Of a stretch of DNA of 64,000 nucleotides, positions 21,713 to 32,759 are shown one piece after another (position 1 is the first letter of the stretch; every line of letters starts with the position of its first letter). The DNA comes from Leptodactylus fallax (taxonomy: Eukaryota; Chordata; Amphibia; Anura; Leptodactylidae). A program made the position numbers and the translations under genes. The stretch lies in the NCBI GenBank assembly GCA_947044405.1, contig CAMRHE010000036.1:186001-250000 (forward strand). Reading direction: 5' to 3'. The notes beneath the pieces are model-generated. The model worked only from the letters and a program-made list of their open reading frames with translations, made no database searches and was not told where the DNA came from.

Positions 21713-24700
21713 TTAACCCCTTAAGGACACAGCCCAAAAGTGCGTTAAGGACCAGGCCTTGTTTTTCAAAACTGGCATGTGTCACTTTATGTGGCCAGAA
21801 CTTTGAGACGCTTTAACTTAGTGATTTTGAGATTGTTTTCTCGTGACACATTGTACTTCATGTTAGTGGTAAACACTAATCAATATTTTTGTATTTATTT
21901 ATAAAAAAAATAGGATATTTGATGGAAATTTGGAAAAAAATCGCAATTTTCAAAATGTGAAATTCTCTGCTTTTCAGACAGATAGTCATACCAACCAAAT
22001 ACATTAATAAATATTATCTACCATATCTCTGCTTTATATTGGCATAATCTTTTAATCGTCCTTTATTTTTTTTGGATGTTAGAAGGCTTACAAGTGTAAC
22101 AGCGATTTTCCAGATTTACAAGAAAATTTCCCAAACTAATTTTTTAGGGACCACTTCAGTTCTGAAGGGGATTATAAAGGCCTATATATTAGAAACCCCC
22201 CATAAATCACCCCATTTTCAAAACTGCACCCCTCAAATAATTCAAAACAGCATTTGGGAAGTTTGTTAACCCTTTAAGCATTTCACAAGAATTAAAACGA
22301 TATCGAGGTGAAATTTAGACATTTCATTTTTTTCCACTAATCCCTTCATTTAGCCCTAAATTTAACACATTCACAAAGGGTTAAAGGAGAAAATGCATCT
22401 CCCAGTTTATTATAAAATTTCTCCAGAGCACAGAAATACCCCACATGTGGGTGTAAACTGATATTTGGGCTTTCAGCAGTAAACAGAAGGGAAGTAGCGA
22501 CACTGGACATTTGAAAAGGAGATTTTGCTGGAATAGTTTTCAGGTGCCATGTCTCATTTGCAAAGGCCCTAAAGTACCAAAACAATGGAAACCCCCTAAA
22601 AGTGACCCCATTTTGGAAAATACACCCCTCACAGAATTCATCAAGGGGTATAGTGAGCATTTTGACCCCATAGCCGTTTCACAAATTTTACTAACATTGG
22701 GATGTATAAATGAAAAATTACTAAAACGTCACTTTATCCCCAAAGTTTTTATTTTCACAAGGGGTTAAAGGAGAAAAAGGACCCCATAGTTTGTTAAAAA
22801 ATTTCTCCTGAACACAGCAATACCCCATATGTGGTCGTAAACTGCTGAATAGGTACACGGTGGGGCTCGGAATGGAAAGAGCGCTATTTTGCTTTTGTAG
22901 GGCAGATTTTGCTGGAATAGTTTTCAGGTGCCATGTTGCATTTGCAGAGCCCCCAAAGTACCAATACAGTGGAAACCCCCTAAAAGTGACCCCATTTTGG
23001 AAACCACACCCCTCACAGAACATGTCAAGGGGTATAGTGAGCATTTTGACCCTACAGCTGTTCCACAGATTTTATTAACATTGGGACATGAAAATGAAAA
23101 ATTACTTTTTTTCCAATAAACCGTCAATTTAGCCCCAAATTTTTCATTTTCACAAGAGGACAAAGGAGAAAAAGCTCCCCAAAGTTCGTTACACAATTTC
23201 TCCTGAACAAAGAAATGCCCCATATGTGGTTGTAATCTGCTGTTTGGTTACATGGTGGAGCTCAGAATGGAAAGAGCGCTATTTAGCTTTTGGAGGGCAG
23301 ATTTTGCTGGAATAGTTTTCAGGTGCCATGTCGCATTTGCAGAGCCCTTAAAGTACCAGTACAATGGAAACTCCCAAAAGTGACCCCATTTTGGAAACTA
23401 CACTCCTCATAGAATTTATCTAGGAGTATGGTGAGCATTTTGACCTCACAACTGTTTCACAGATTTTATTCACATTGGGACGTAAAAATGAAAAATTACT
23501 TTTTTTTTTCCAATAAACCGTTCATTTAGAGACATATTTTTAATTTTTTGCAACATTTATTGAATAAATGTTATTAACTCTTTCTTGGTGGATTAAAAAA
23601 AAACCTCATCAATTCTGGCACTGCGTTTTACCTTTTAAATTTTTCACCATGCAGCATAAAGCATAAGTAACATGTTACCTTTATTCTACGGGTCGGTACG
23701 ATTATGGCGATACCTCATTTAGATTGTTTTTTTATGCGATACTAATTTTGCAGAACAAAAACCCATTTGGGGACATAAATTAATAGTTTTTGTATCCCCA
23801 TCTTCTGAGATGCGTAACGTTTTTATTTTGCGGTTTACAGAGTTGGTTGAGGGCTTACCTTTTGCAGGACAACCTGTGCTTTTTATTGGTACTGTTTTGG
23901 GGTACATATGACTTTTTGATCACTTTTTATGGCATATTTTGTAAGGTGAGATGGCGAAAAATCATTACTTTTGGCGTTTTTTTTTCCCTTTTTTTTCCCG
24001 ATGTTCACCGTGTACGTTAAATATTATTTCAGTTTTATTATATAGGTTGTTACAGATTCGGCGATACCAAATATGCATTGTTTTTATTAATTTTTAGGTT
24101 TTTTTTATATAATTAATTTTATATAGGAAAAGGGAATTTTTGGGGCTTTATTCTTTTATAAAATTTTTTTCAAACACTTTATTTTATTTTTTTTTCACTT
24201 CTTTTTATTATTTCATGTGTCCCATTACGACACCTGAGCCAGCAATGCTTTGATCACTGGCTCTGTACTATAGATTGCAAGATACGAGCATACAAGTGTC
24301 TTGCAGTCTATACAGGAAGTAAGGCTATGCAGACGCATAGCCTAACTTCTGGAGGTCTTGGCAGGATCAACCAGGTAGTGGGGGCTCCAGGCAGCCTAGG
24401 GTCACTGGGAAGACCCCGGGCTGCAGATTATAGATATCAGCACCCCCCGCGGAGAGATTGGCAACATGACGGAACCACTTGGATGCCGTGGTCATGTTTG
24501 ACCGTGGCATCCAAGGAGTTAAAACCTCCGATCAGAACTCAGTCCCTGGGGTTATGGAGTAGGGTGTTAGCTGTCAGTTACAGCTAACACCCGGTTCCAA
24601 TGCCGCCCGCTCAGATAGTGAGTGGGCGGGCGCCCTAGGGCGTAGTATTACACCCTGTTGCGCGAAGTACCAAGCGTGCAGGACGTAATAGTATGTCCAA

Positions 24701-24717
24701 TGTCGTTAAGGGGTTAA
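21713..24717. mobile_element. TTAA-flanked non-autonomous element, 3.0 kb
   Basis: TTAACCCCTTAAGGACA at 21713 and TCGTTAAGGGGTTAA ending at 24717 form inverted ends with TTAA at each extremity. TTAA targets are typical of piggyBac and Kolobok transposons; I cannot tell which. The interior has no transposase. It has tandem ~390-bp blocks (22190-23530), an AT-rich region, and a GC-richer block at 24240-24660 that contains GGATGCCGTGGTCATG.TTGACCGTGGCATCC, an internal inverted pair also seen near 34050-34080. The window contains at least four relatives (6105, 33921, 49727, 51399). Confidence 0.8.
22190..23530. repeat. ~390-bp tandem repeat inside the TTAA element
   Basis: The ACACCCCTCACAGAA-type core recurs at about 22225, 22622, 23005 and 23399, giving periods of about 397, 383 and 394 bp. 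Each unit also holds TTTTGCTGGAATAGTTTTCA, GTGACCCCATTTTGGAAA and AAAGGAGAAAAAG. The units have diverged by small substitutions and indels. Confidence 0.85.
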
Positions 24718-24837
24718 ATAGTTCGGTATGACACTCTGAGGGCTCCTGAGACTCTATCTACAAGTGCATCTCAATAAATTAGAATATCATCAAAAAGTTA
24801 TTTTTTTTTAGTAATTCAATTAAAAAAGTGAAACATA

Positions 24838-26397
24838 CAGTGCCTTGCGAAAGTATTTGGCCCCCTTGAACTTTTCAACCTTTTGCCACATTTCAGGCTT
24901 CAAACATAAGGATATAAAATTTAAATTTTTTTGGTGAGGAATAAACAACAAGTGGGACACAATCGTGAAGTGGAACAAAATTTATTGGATATTTTAAACT
25001 TTTGTAAAAAAAAAAAAAAACTGAAAAGTGGGGCGTGTCAAATTATTCGGCTCCCTTAAGTTAATACTTTGTAGCGCCACCTTTTGCTGCAATTACAGCT
25101 GCAAGTCACTTGGGGTATGTCTCTATCAGTTTTGCACATCGAGAGACTGAAATTCTTACCCATTCTTCCTTGGAAAACAGCTCAAGCTCAGTGAGGTTGG
25201 ATGGAGAGCGCTTTTGAACAGCAGTTTTCAGCTCTTTCCACAGATTCTCGATTGGATTCATGTCTGGATTTTGACTTGGCCATTCTAACACCTGGATACG
25301 TTTATTTGTGAACCATTCCATTGTAGATTTTGTTTTATGTTTGGGATCATTGTCTTGTTGGAAGATAAATCTCCGTCCCAGTCTCAGGTCTTTTGCAGAC
25401 TCCAACAGGTTTTCTTCCAGAATGGTCCAGTATTTGGCTCCATCCATCTTCCCATCAATTTTAACCATCTTCCCTGTCCCTGCTGAAGAAAAGCAGGCCC
25501 AAACCATGATGCTGCCACCACCATGTTTGACAGTGGGGATGTTGTGTTCAAGGTGATGAGCTGTTTTGCTTTTACGCCAAACATATCGTATTGCATTGTG
25601 GCCAAAAAGTTCGATTTTGGTTTCATCTGACCAGAGCACCTTCCACATGTTTGGTGTGTCTCCCAGGTTGCTTGTGACAAACTTTAAGCAATACTTTTTA
25701 TAGATATCTTTGAGAAATGGCTTTCTTCTTGCCACTCTTCCATAAAGGCCAGATTTGTGCAGTGTGAGACTGATTGTTGTCCTATGGACAGACTCTCCCA
25801 CCTCAGCTGTAGATCTCTGCAGTTCATCCAGAGTGATCATGGGCCTCTTGGCTGCATCTCTGGTCAGTCTTCTCCTTGTTTGAGATGAAAGTTTAGAGGG
25901 ACGGCCGGGTCTTGGTAGATTTGCAGTGGTCTGATACGCCTTCCATTTCAATATGATCGCTTGCACAGTGCTCCTTGGGATGTTTAAAGTTTGGGAAATC
26001 TTTTTGTATGCAAATCCAGCTTTAAACTTCTCTACAACAGTATCACGGACCTGCCTGTGTGTTCCTTGGTCTTCATGATGCTCTCTGCGCTTTAAACAGA
26101 ACCCTGAGACTATCACAGAGCAGATGCATTTATACGGAGACCTCACTGAACTTCTGGAGTGAGTTTGCTGCACTGAAAGTAAAGGGGCCGAATAATATTG
26201 CATGCCCCACTTTTCAGTTTTTTATTTTTTACAAAAGTTTAAAATAACCAATAAATTTCGTTCCACTTCACAATTGTGTCCCACTTGTTGTTGATTCTTC
26301 ACCAAAAAATTAAAATTTTATATCTTTATGTTTGAAGCCTGAAATGTGGCAAAAAATTGAAAAGTTCAAGGGGGTCTAATACTTTTGCAAGGCACTG
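24838..26397 (-). mobile_element. Tc1 transposon copy E (different family), 1560 bp
   Basis: The left end CAGTGCCTTGCGAAAGTATT and the right end (reverse complement CAGTGCCTTGCAAAAGTATT) are inverted repeats that extend for well over 100 bp (GAACTTTTCAACCTTTTGCC and CACATTTCAGGCTTCAAACA). TA flanks both sides (24836-24837 and 26398-26399). It is a complete element by its ends and carries a nearly complete transposase on the minus strand. Confidence 0.95.
25106..26076 (-). pseudogene. Tc1 transposase (copy E), nearly intact
   Basis: This is a Tc1 DDE transposase for TA-targeted cut and paste. An open frame runs without a stop from 26203 to 25106 (365 codons). It holds the HTH region (FAYKKISQTLNIPRSTVQAI, about residues 64-83), a PRPGRPSK hinge (97-104) and the catalytic domain with D193 (WSDET), D284 (QQDNDPKH) and E319 (NPIENLW). 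D284 and E319 are separated by 34 residues, so the triad is DD34E. Two defects are visible. The native start (ATGAAGACCAAGGAACAC, reading MKTKEH, near 26076) is in another frame because one base is missing in the ACACACAGGCAGG stretch. A TGA follows ETYPK, about 20 residues before the usual end. The first ~50 residues of the open frame are therefore non-native. Confidence 0.9.
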
Positions 26398-26889
26398 TAT
26401 ATTATATTAAGTCATTACAAACAGAGTGAACTTTTTCAAGTGTTTATTTATGTTAATGTTGATGATTATGGCTTAAAGCCAAGGAAAACCCAAAAGCCAT
26501 TATCTCAGAAAATTAGAATAATTAACCCAAAACAGCTGCAAAGGATTCCTAAGCATTTTAAAAGTTCCCTTAGTTTGGTTCAGTTGGCAAGGAATAAAAA
26601 AAAGGCAAATCTATATTTTGTGCTCTCGGTCATATACACAGTACAGATTGCATTTAATGTTTTGGGATTGATGCCTCTTGTGCAGCACAGAGCACAGTAA
26701 CACTGGCACATTACTTCGCCGATACACACAATGTGGCACAGAGACTTATATCTCTTTCTACCAATTTAATAAAAGTTTTCCTGTCAGTTGTAACACTTTA
26801 ATAATCCTCAGAATCCCCTCACCCTATTATCTGTGTATTATTGCTGTGTCTCTCAGTCTGACAGTCTAAGACACTATCTCTTTAGTCTC

Positions 26890-27430
26890 TCCCCTCAAAA
26901 TAGACACCTTTTTGGTTATTGTTTATACTGCTTATGCTGATGTCCACCCCGGACGAAGGCTGAGTGCCGAAAAGCCCATTGGGTGGTGTCAGCAGGGCAC
27001 AGACCATCTATCTAGTTTTTCATATCACCATGGGTATGTACTATTATGTATTAACTTGGCTACTTCATTAAGCCATTTTTCATATATATGTATCCTCCTC
27101 TTTACCTTTTGATATGCTATCATTGGATACTATTTAACTCTGTATCTGAGATTTACATAGTAATATATGTGTTTGCCATAAAAGTCAGCTACACTACTGG
27201 CTATTATAACACTTTGTTATTTATTTATTTATTTGTGATAGCGGTACACCAACATTATATCACTTGTTCTGATTTATATTTATGCATGTATGGTCTTTAC
27301 CCTATGTCTGACATCTTTTGTTGCTTTTATTGTCTTCTCGTCTATATTATTGTTATACATGTAGTTTTTAATGGATTAATAAATTTCATATATTTCTAAC
27401 ATTTGTCTTGTATGTTGAGTGTCCTCCCCA
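26890..27430 (+). mobile_element. Penelope-like 3' end fragment with a degenerate hammerhead-like core
   Basis: GGACGAAGGC.TGAGT.GCCGAAAAG at 26951-26973 has the layout of a hammerhead core: a GACGA element, a short GGC/GCC stem and GAAA. The segment ends in an AT-rich tail with TTAATAAATTTCATATATTT at 27375, like the tail of the element at 42530. The invariant CUGA sequence is not kept. The PLE assignment rests on this similarity only. Confidence 0.4.
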
Positions 27431-27858
27431 TTTTTTGGTTTGTTGTGTTGCTTATGCTGATGTATAGTCCGGCATGATTGGCTATCCCCTGTCATGAAGT
27501 TCATTTTAGCTTGTTTATGTAAATTTAACTATATAAACTGTGGGCTGAAAAATTAAATTCTCTGTATCTATGTCTGTTAAGCCTTTAAAAATATAACTTA
27601 CCTGTTTTTTTTTTTTTTTTTTTTTTCTGAGAGATGGGCAACAATCATCATACCATAGCTACTTTTGATGATGTCTCAGATTTTGTTATCCAGTGTCCTT
27701 AGGCTCTTGAATAGACAATTTGTCAAGATACACAAAAATGTGTCACTGCATGACTAGTCCGATTTCACATTCCAGGAGTGTAATGTGAGGGGTCATAATG
27801 AACGTTACATTAACCCATCTTTCCTAGAAATCAATATAACTTAGGCTACCTTTACACA
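27431..27858. other. Unassigned stretch with a T-run
   Basis: A run of about 20 T lies at 27607-27626. Nothing else is recognised. Confidence 0.4.
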
Positions 27859-27860
27859 TA

Positions 27861-28888
27861 CAGTGGGGAAAAAAAGTATTTAGTCAGCCACCAATTGTGC
27901 TAGTTCTCCCACTTAAAAAGATGAGGCCGGCCTGTAATTGACATCATAGGTAGACCTCAACTATGAGAGACAAAATGACAAAACATATCTAGAAAATCAC
28001 ATTGTCTGATTTTTTAAGAATTTCTTTGCAAATTATGGTGGAAAATAAGTATTTGGTCAATAACAAAAGTTCATCTCAATACTTTGTTATATATCCTTTG
28101 TTTGCAATGACAGAGGTCAAACGTTTTCTGTAAGTCTTCACAAGGTTGGCACACACTGTTGCTGGTATGTTGGCCCATTCATCCATGCAGATCTCCTCTA
28201 GAGTATTGATGTTTTGGGGCTGTCGCTGGGCAATACGGACTTTCAACTCCCTCCAAATGTTTTCTATTGGGTTGAGATCTGGAGACTGGCTAGGCCTCTC
28301 CAGGACCTTGAAATGTTTCTTAAGAAGCCACTCTTTCGTTGCCCTGGCGGTGTGCTTGGGATCATAGTCATGCTGAAAGACCCAGCCATGTTTCATCTTC
28401 AATGCAATTGCTGATGGAAGGAGGTTTGCACTCAAAATCTCACGATACATGGCCCCTTTCATTCTTTCATGTTCACGGATCAGTCGTCCTGGTCCCTTTG
28501 CAGAGAAACAGCCCCAAAGCATGATGTTGCCACCTCCATGCTTCACAGTAGGTATGGTATTCTTTGGATGCAACTCAGCATTCACTCTCCTCCAAACACG
28601 ACGAGTTGTGTTTCTACCAAACAGTTCTACTTTGGTTTCATCTGACCATATGACATTCTCCCAATACTCTTCTGGAACATCCAAATGCTCTCTAGCAAAC
28701 TTCAGACGGGCCCGGATATGTACTGGCTTAAGTAGGGGGGACACATCAGGCACTGCAGGATCTGAGTCCCTGGCGGCGTAGTGTGTTACTAACGGTAGCC
28801 TTTGTTACGTTTGTCCCAGCTTTCTGCAAGTCATTCACTAGGTCCCCCCGTGTGGTTCTGTAATTTTTGCTCACCGTTCTTGTGATCA
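27861..28888 (-). mobile_element. Tc1 transposon copy C, 5' part missing
   Basis: The left end CAGTGGGGAAAAAAAGTATT (the 3' end of the element on the minus strand) is preceded by TA at 27859-27860. Similarity to copies A, B and D stops abruptly at 28888, within the transposase gene, where L1 sequence begins. The missing 5' part of the Tc1 does not reappear after the L1 at 32750, so DNA was lost at the junction. Confidence 0.93.
28076..28888 (-). pseudogene. Tc1 transposase pseudogene (copy C), 5' truncated and frameshifted
   Basis: Read on the minus strand, the segment begins in VITRTVSKN, runs to LRSCSA, and then shifts frame at the G-run near 28735-28740, which has one extra G. From there a frame of ~220 codons runs to the family stop at 28076 (YITKY-stop). 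It keeps [13 protein letters not shown] and NPIENIW, so all three catalytic acidic residues remain. The HTH region and start are gone. The continuation of the open frame into 28889-29012 is L1 sequence read backwards and is not part of the protein. Confidence 0.9.
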
Positions 28889-28999
28889 CTCTATCCTTGG
28901 ACCTCTCCAAGCCACCAGGGGGAGCGCACTTTTGTTGCTTGGAATAGACGACCACCATGGCGACTGGACTGTGCTCAAGACTAGACCGGGTTTCCATTA

Positions 29000-29720
29000 T
29001 CCTCCCCCTCAACCCAATGTAGTCATCTCCTCGTTTAATGTAAATGTATTAAATTCTCCAAACAAACAGCATTGGGTCCTGAACCTAGCCAAGCGGATGG
29101 GGTCAGATGTTTTGATGCTGCAGTAGACACACTACAAACAAGATAAAATCCCGAGACCCCCCAGATCTCTCTTTGACCAGTGGTTCTACTCCTCTCATCA
29201 AACATCTGCTTCTAAGGGAGTTGCAATAGCATTTAAACATACCTTCCTATTTGTATGTTCACACCAACACTCCAATGTAGAAGGGCGTTTCCTCTTCTTA
29301 AAAGGACACCTCTGCTCACGACCTTTAACACTTGCCACCATATATGCTCCCAACCATGACCAGGTTGTTTGGCTATCATCAACCTTGCAAGATCTCTCAT
29401 TGTTTGCAGAAGGTGATGTAATACTTGGTGGAGACTTGAATCTAGTTCTAGACCCTCTCTTAGATGCCTCCTCAGGGAAGTTGACTCTCTAAAGAAAGCA
29501 TTATATAGTGTCCACGACTCTCGCCAAAACCTGAACTTAGTCGACACGTGGCGCCTACATAACCCCAGCATGAAGGATTACTCCTTCTTTTCAGTGGCCC
29601 ACCAGACACACCAAAGGCTGGACTACATCATGTGCTCTAAATTGTTAGCCCATCACATTGCCCATTCAAAAATAGGCTGCATAAGCATTTCAGACCATGC
29701 CCTTGTCTCCTCCTAACAGA
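29000..29720 (+). pseudogene. L1 ORF2 endonuclease domain remnant (copy 1)
   Basis: An apurinic/apyrimidinic-type endonuclease nicks target DNA for target-primed reverse transcription. Motifs seen in order: FNVN.LNSPNK (29035), GSDVLMLQ followed by TAG and THY (the catalytic glutamate of QETH is a stop codon, near 29124), SKGVAIAF, ATIYAPN, VILGGDLN (29425), then after a frameshift near 29490 NLVDTWRL, FFSVAHQTHQRLDYI and ISDHALVSS (29690). The GGDLN and SDHA motifs are kept, the QETH glutamate is lost. It is not functional. Confidence 0.88.
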
Positions 29721-29759
29721 TATTACCCAACAACATTGGACATGGAGACTCAATGAATC

Positions 29760-30720
29760 TCTCTTGGACCACCAAACCACTAGGGCATCCCTTGCTACAG
29801 AATTAGATATCTTCTTTCAACTGAATGACATGCCAAGCATTTCCCCTACCCTCCTATGGGAATCACACAAGTCTTTTATTAGAGAATTACTGATAGCTAA
29901 AGCCACAGTCTTAAGGAAAGAGAGGCAGAAGGAAGTAGACTCCCTATTGGCCCAGATTTCAGCACTCAAACCCTTTCCTCTGTCCATTCAGATCTACTCA
30001 CGCTCCGCGAGAAATTAAAAAAGTTGCTAAAATATTCCACAGCAAAGCAGCAGGATGCGTCTATACACTAATGGCAATAAAGGAGGAAAGTTGATGTCGG
30101 CTATGCTCAAAAAGGAAAGGGCCAGATGCCACATAGCAGCAATTCAGAATTCAGTGGGTAATCTAGAATATGACACCAAAAAGATGGCAATCTCTTTCCA
30201 CTCATATTATTCCTCGCTCTACAATCTGAATGAGAGTGGCTTCCCTTTAACTATTCAAGAGAAACAAGCACAAACTGCGGAGTTCCTTAAAGACCTCTCA
30301 CTACCCACACGGACAGAACATGACAGGGGCATTATTATTGCAGCCAGTCACTCTGGAAGAAGTCAGGAAAATGTTCCGCAGCTTCCCAATGGGCAAAAGC
30401 CCAGGTCCAGATAGACTACCTCTATTCTACTACTCGATCCTTCCAAACCCAGCTCCTGCCTTCTCTCACCAAATTCTGTAATGCCCTCCTTCAAGGACAC
30501 CCTATGCAACGCCAAACCTAAGAAGGGGGTCGACACCGAAAAGGCCTTCGACAGAGTGGATTGGGCCTTTATGGACGTCACCCTGTGAGCCTTCAGATTT
30601 CCAACATTCATGGTTTTTCAACAAACAAATGCTGAATTCTGTGGGTTTCGCAGGCGATGTACTGTTTCTTCTCTCTAATCCGGCAACAGGACTTCCAGAA
30701 CTTAATACACTGATGACCCA
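29760..30720 (+). pseudogene. L1 ORF2 linker and collapsed reverse transcriptase (copy 1)
   Basis: LWESHKSFIRELLIAKATVL (29860-29920) and ISFHSYYSSLYNLNESG (30190) are the linker before the reverse transcriptase. MGKSPGPDRLPLFYYSI at 30390 marks motif 0. Then segments are missing: VDTEKAFDRVDWAFM (30528-30575) is followed almost directly by FAGDVLFLLSNPATG (30650-30690). The catalytic FADD box is FAGD here. Two internal deletions have removed most of the fingers and palm. Confidence 0.85.
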
Positions 30721-30729
30721 TTATGGAGA

Positions 30730-32010
30730 ATTGTCCAAATACAGAATAAATATCTAGAAATCAGAAGTTCTTAATACCTCCCTACCCCCAACGCAAGCTG
30801 CCCAGATTCGTAACGCCTCACCCTATCTTTGGAAACAACACACACTCAAGTACCTGGGAATTCAACTACCAGCTAACCTACAGGAAGTTTATGTGTGAAA
30901 CCACCTCCCTCTCTTACAAGATATCAAAGCCTTACTAAAAACCTATGATTTCTCTTACCTATCCTGGCTGGGTAGAAGAAACCTTCTCCAAACCTATGTT
31001 GTGCCTAAGATATTGTACACTTTACAGATGCTCCCTGTATTCCTCCCAAAGACCTTTTTTCAAATTCTCAAGAGGCTCTTCATGACTTTCCTCTGGATGC
31101 ATAAACCCCCACGCCTGGCATATCAACTCATGACGAAGGGGAGGTTGGAGGGTGGTATAGCTGTACCAGACATGTTGTCATACTATAACGCCATTCAGCT
31201 CAACAGATGGTTCTCTTATGTAGCACCACTGAAAGGCTCCATGATTACTGACTGGGCAGAAGCCCAACACGGGCCGAATTTCCTTTGCCATCTGTGGCTC
31301 CCTGACATCAAGGTAATAAGAAAACCAGATTTTGACATTTTGCTTCGTGGCCCATGTGAAGTTTGGCATCAATGTAAAGATTCTCTTTCCCCCTCTCCGT
31401 CACCCACCCTCCCAGTGAATTTAGTGCCATTCCTACTACCACTTTCAAAAGATCATGCTGGAGATTTCTGGCACAGAATACGTCATTTTACGCTTAGAGA
31501 TCTTGTGGAGCAAGGTTGCCCAATTAACTACCAGCACTTACGACTTCTCCCAACGACTCCTATAAACTTTCTGCACTATGCCCAATTTGCCAGCAGCCTT
31601 GCGGAACTCCTAAAGAAACATACACTCACCAGACCACTAACCCACCACAAGAAAAACTTATTATCCAAAGTTCCCACCTCCAGAAAAATTTCTGCATGCA
31701 AGTCAGTTTTAACCAAACCTCCTCAAATTTCCAAGCGTGCATATCTACTCTCATGGGAAAAGGAACTACAGATCACCTTGACCAATGAAGAAACTTCATT
31801 TGTACTCAGACGCTCACACGGCTTCTCCACCTGTGTCAGACAACAGGAATCACACTATAAGGTCCTTTCAAGATGATACAAGACACCAGATTGGCTATTC
31901 AACTACAAGCTTGCGGACTCAAATCTATGCTGGCGCTGTCGCATGTACCTGGGAACTATGCTTCAGATTTGGTGGTCCTGTGAACACATCAGCAATTTCT
32001 GGAGGTTGAA
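30730..32010 (+). pseudogene. L1 ORF2 C-terminal part (copy 1)
   Basis: A 291-codon open frame at 31001-31876 covers LQMLPVFLPKTFFQILKRLF, FLWMHKPPRLAYQLM, GGIAVPDMLSYYNAIQLNRW and later residues. It is the thumb and C-terminal region of ORF2. After a frameshift at about 31870, CWRCR and then (in another frame) IWWSCEHISNFW near 31970 are the zinc-knuckle-like end. The upstream stretch (YLWKQHTLKYLGIQLPA, 30830) is in a different frame. The same segment order occurs in copy 3. Confidence 0.85.
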
Positions 32011-32759
32011 GAGCAGATTACACAGATTCGAGGTTCACACTTCTCCCTCACTCCTGATGCAGTTCTCCTCTCACGGCCCCAACCTCTCCTTCACCCCTCA
32101 CTACTCACTTACTGGAAACAGCAAAATCACTCATTCCTCTTTTCTGGCTGCAATTAATTGCACCCTCTCTCCAGCTATGGAAAGAAAAAGTACATCAGAT
32201 AGTGAGGTATGAGGAATTAATTAGCTGGAAAGAAATAAGACACGACCAATACCTGAAGGTGTGGTCCCTCTGGTGGAACTTCTTAAGTAGCCTCTGATCA
32301 CCATAGTCTCCTACTCCCCCCTGCTTTTTCTTTCTTCATCTCCTCTCCATTCTCCCCCCCCACCTCTATGTAGAGCCCTGATATCCCGGGTTCAGACAGA
32401 TAAGACACTTTTTCGAGACATCCCGTAGGGGAGAAAGATTTTAGTGATTTTAGTGATATTTCTCTGCACTACGATCGGAAATTAGCCAGTTGGTTCGAGG
32501 TTACCCAACTTTTTCCTCCCTTTCCAGATACCCTCAATTCTATTGTATGCTACCTACCAACTACTAGTTAAGCCTAGACCCTATCCTAAAGTAATAAAAT
32601 ACTTTTTGACCTGTTAGTTTCTTTTACTGTACTCATTCTTGACTATTATGTTACAGTTAATGCACTATGTATGTTCAAGAATTGTCTCTGTACCTTTATT
32701 TGCTGTATCTATATTTAAAAATTCAATAAAATAAGAATTAAAAAAAACACAGAAAGTAG

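Larger units (their letters stand above)
24763..26592 (+). mobile_element. Fragment of a third Tc1-like element, split by the insertion at 24838
   Basis: GTGCATCTCAATAAATTAG starts near 24765 and continues as far as AAAGTGAAAC at 24834. After the inserted Tc1 copy the sequence continues from 26398: ATTATGGCTTAAAGCCAAGG, ATCTCAGAAAATTAGAATAA and TTAGTTTGGTTCAGTTGGC. I recognise this as the 5' portion of a vertebrate Tc1/mariner-type element. The transposase is not present, and similarity is lost near 26592. Confidence 0.65.
28889..32750 (+). mobile_element. L1-type LINE copy 1, 5' truncated, internally deleted
   Basis: The copy starts just upstream of the endonuclease of ORF2 and ends in an AATAAAATAAG signal (about 32725) and a short A-run (32741). 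It lacks ORF1. The order is endonuclease (about 29000-29720), linker (29760-30400), remnants of reverse transcriptase (30400-30720), then the C-terminal part (30730-32010) and 3' UTR. The C-terminal segments align with copy 3 (56590-59337). Many stops and frameshifts mark it as old. Confidence 0.9.

Noticed and set aside
27088..27399. 103-codon hydrophobic plus-strand frame
   Set aside because: Composition is that of AT-rich DNA (many Tyr, Ile, Phe, Leu codons) and it overlaps the Penelope-like tail; no start context or domain supports a membrane protein.
28746..29012. 88-codon minus frame joining L1 and Tc1 sequence
   Set aside because: The first half is L1 read backwards and only the second half is Tc1 transposase; the join is accidental at the 28888/28889 junction.
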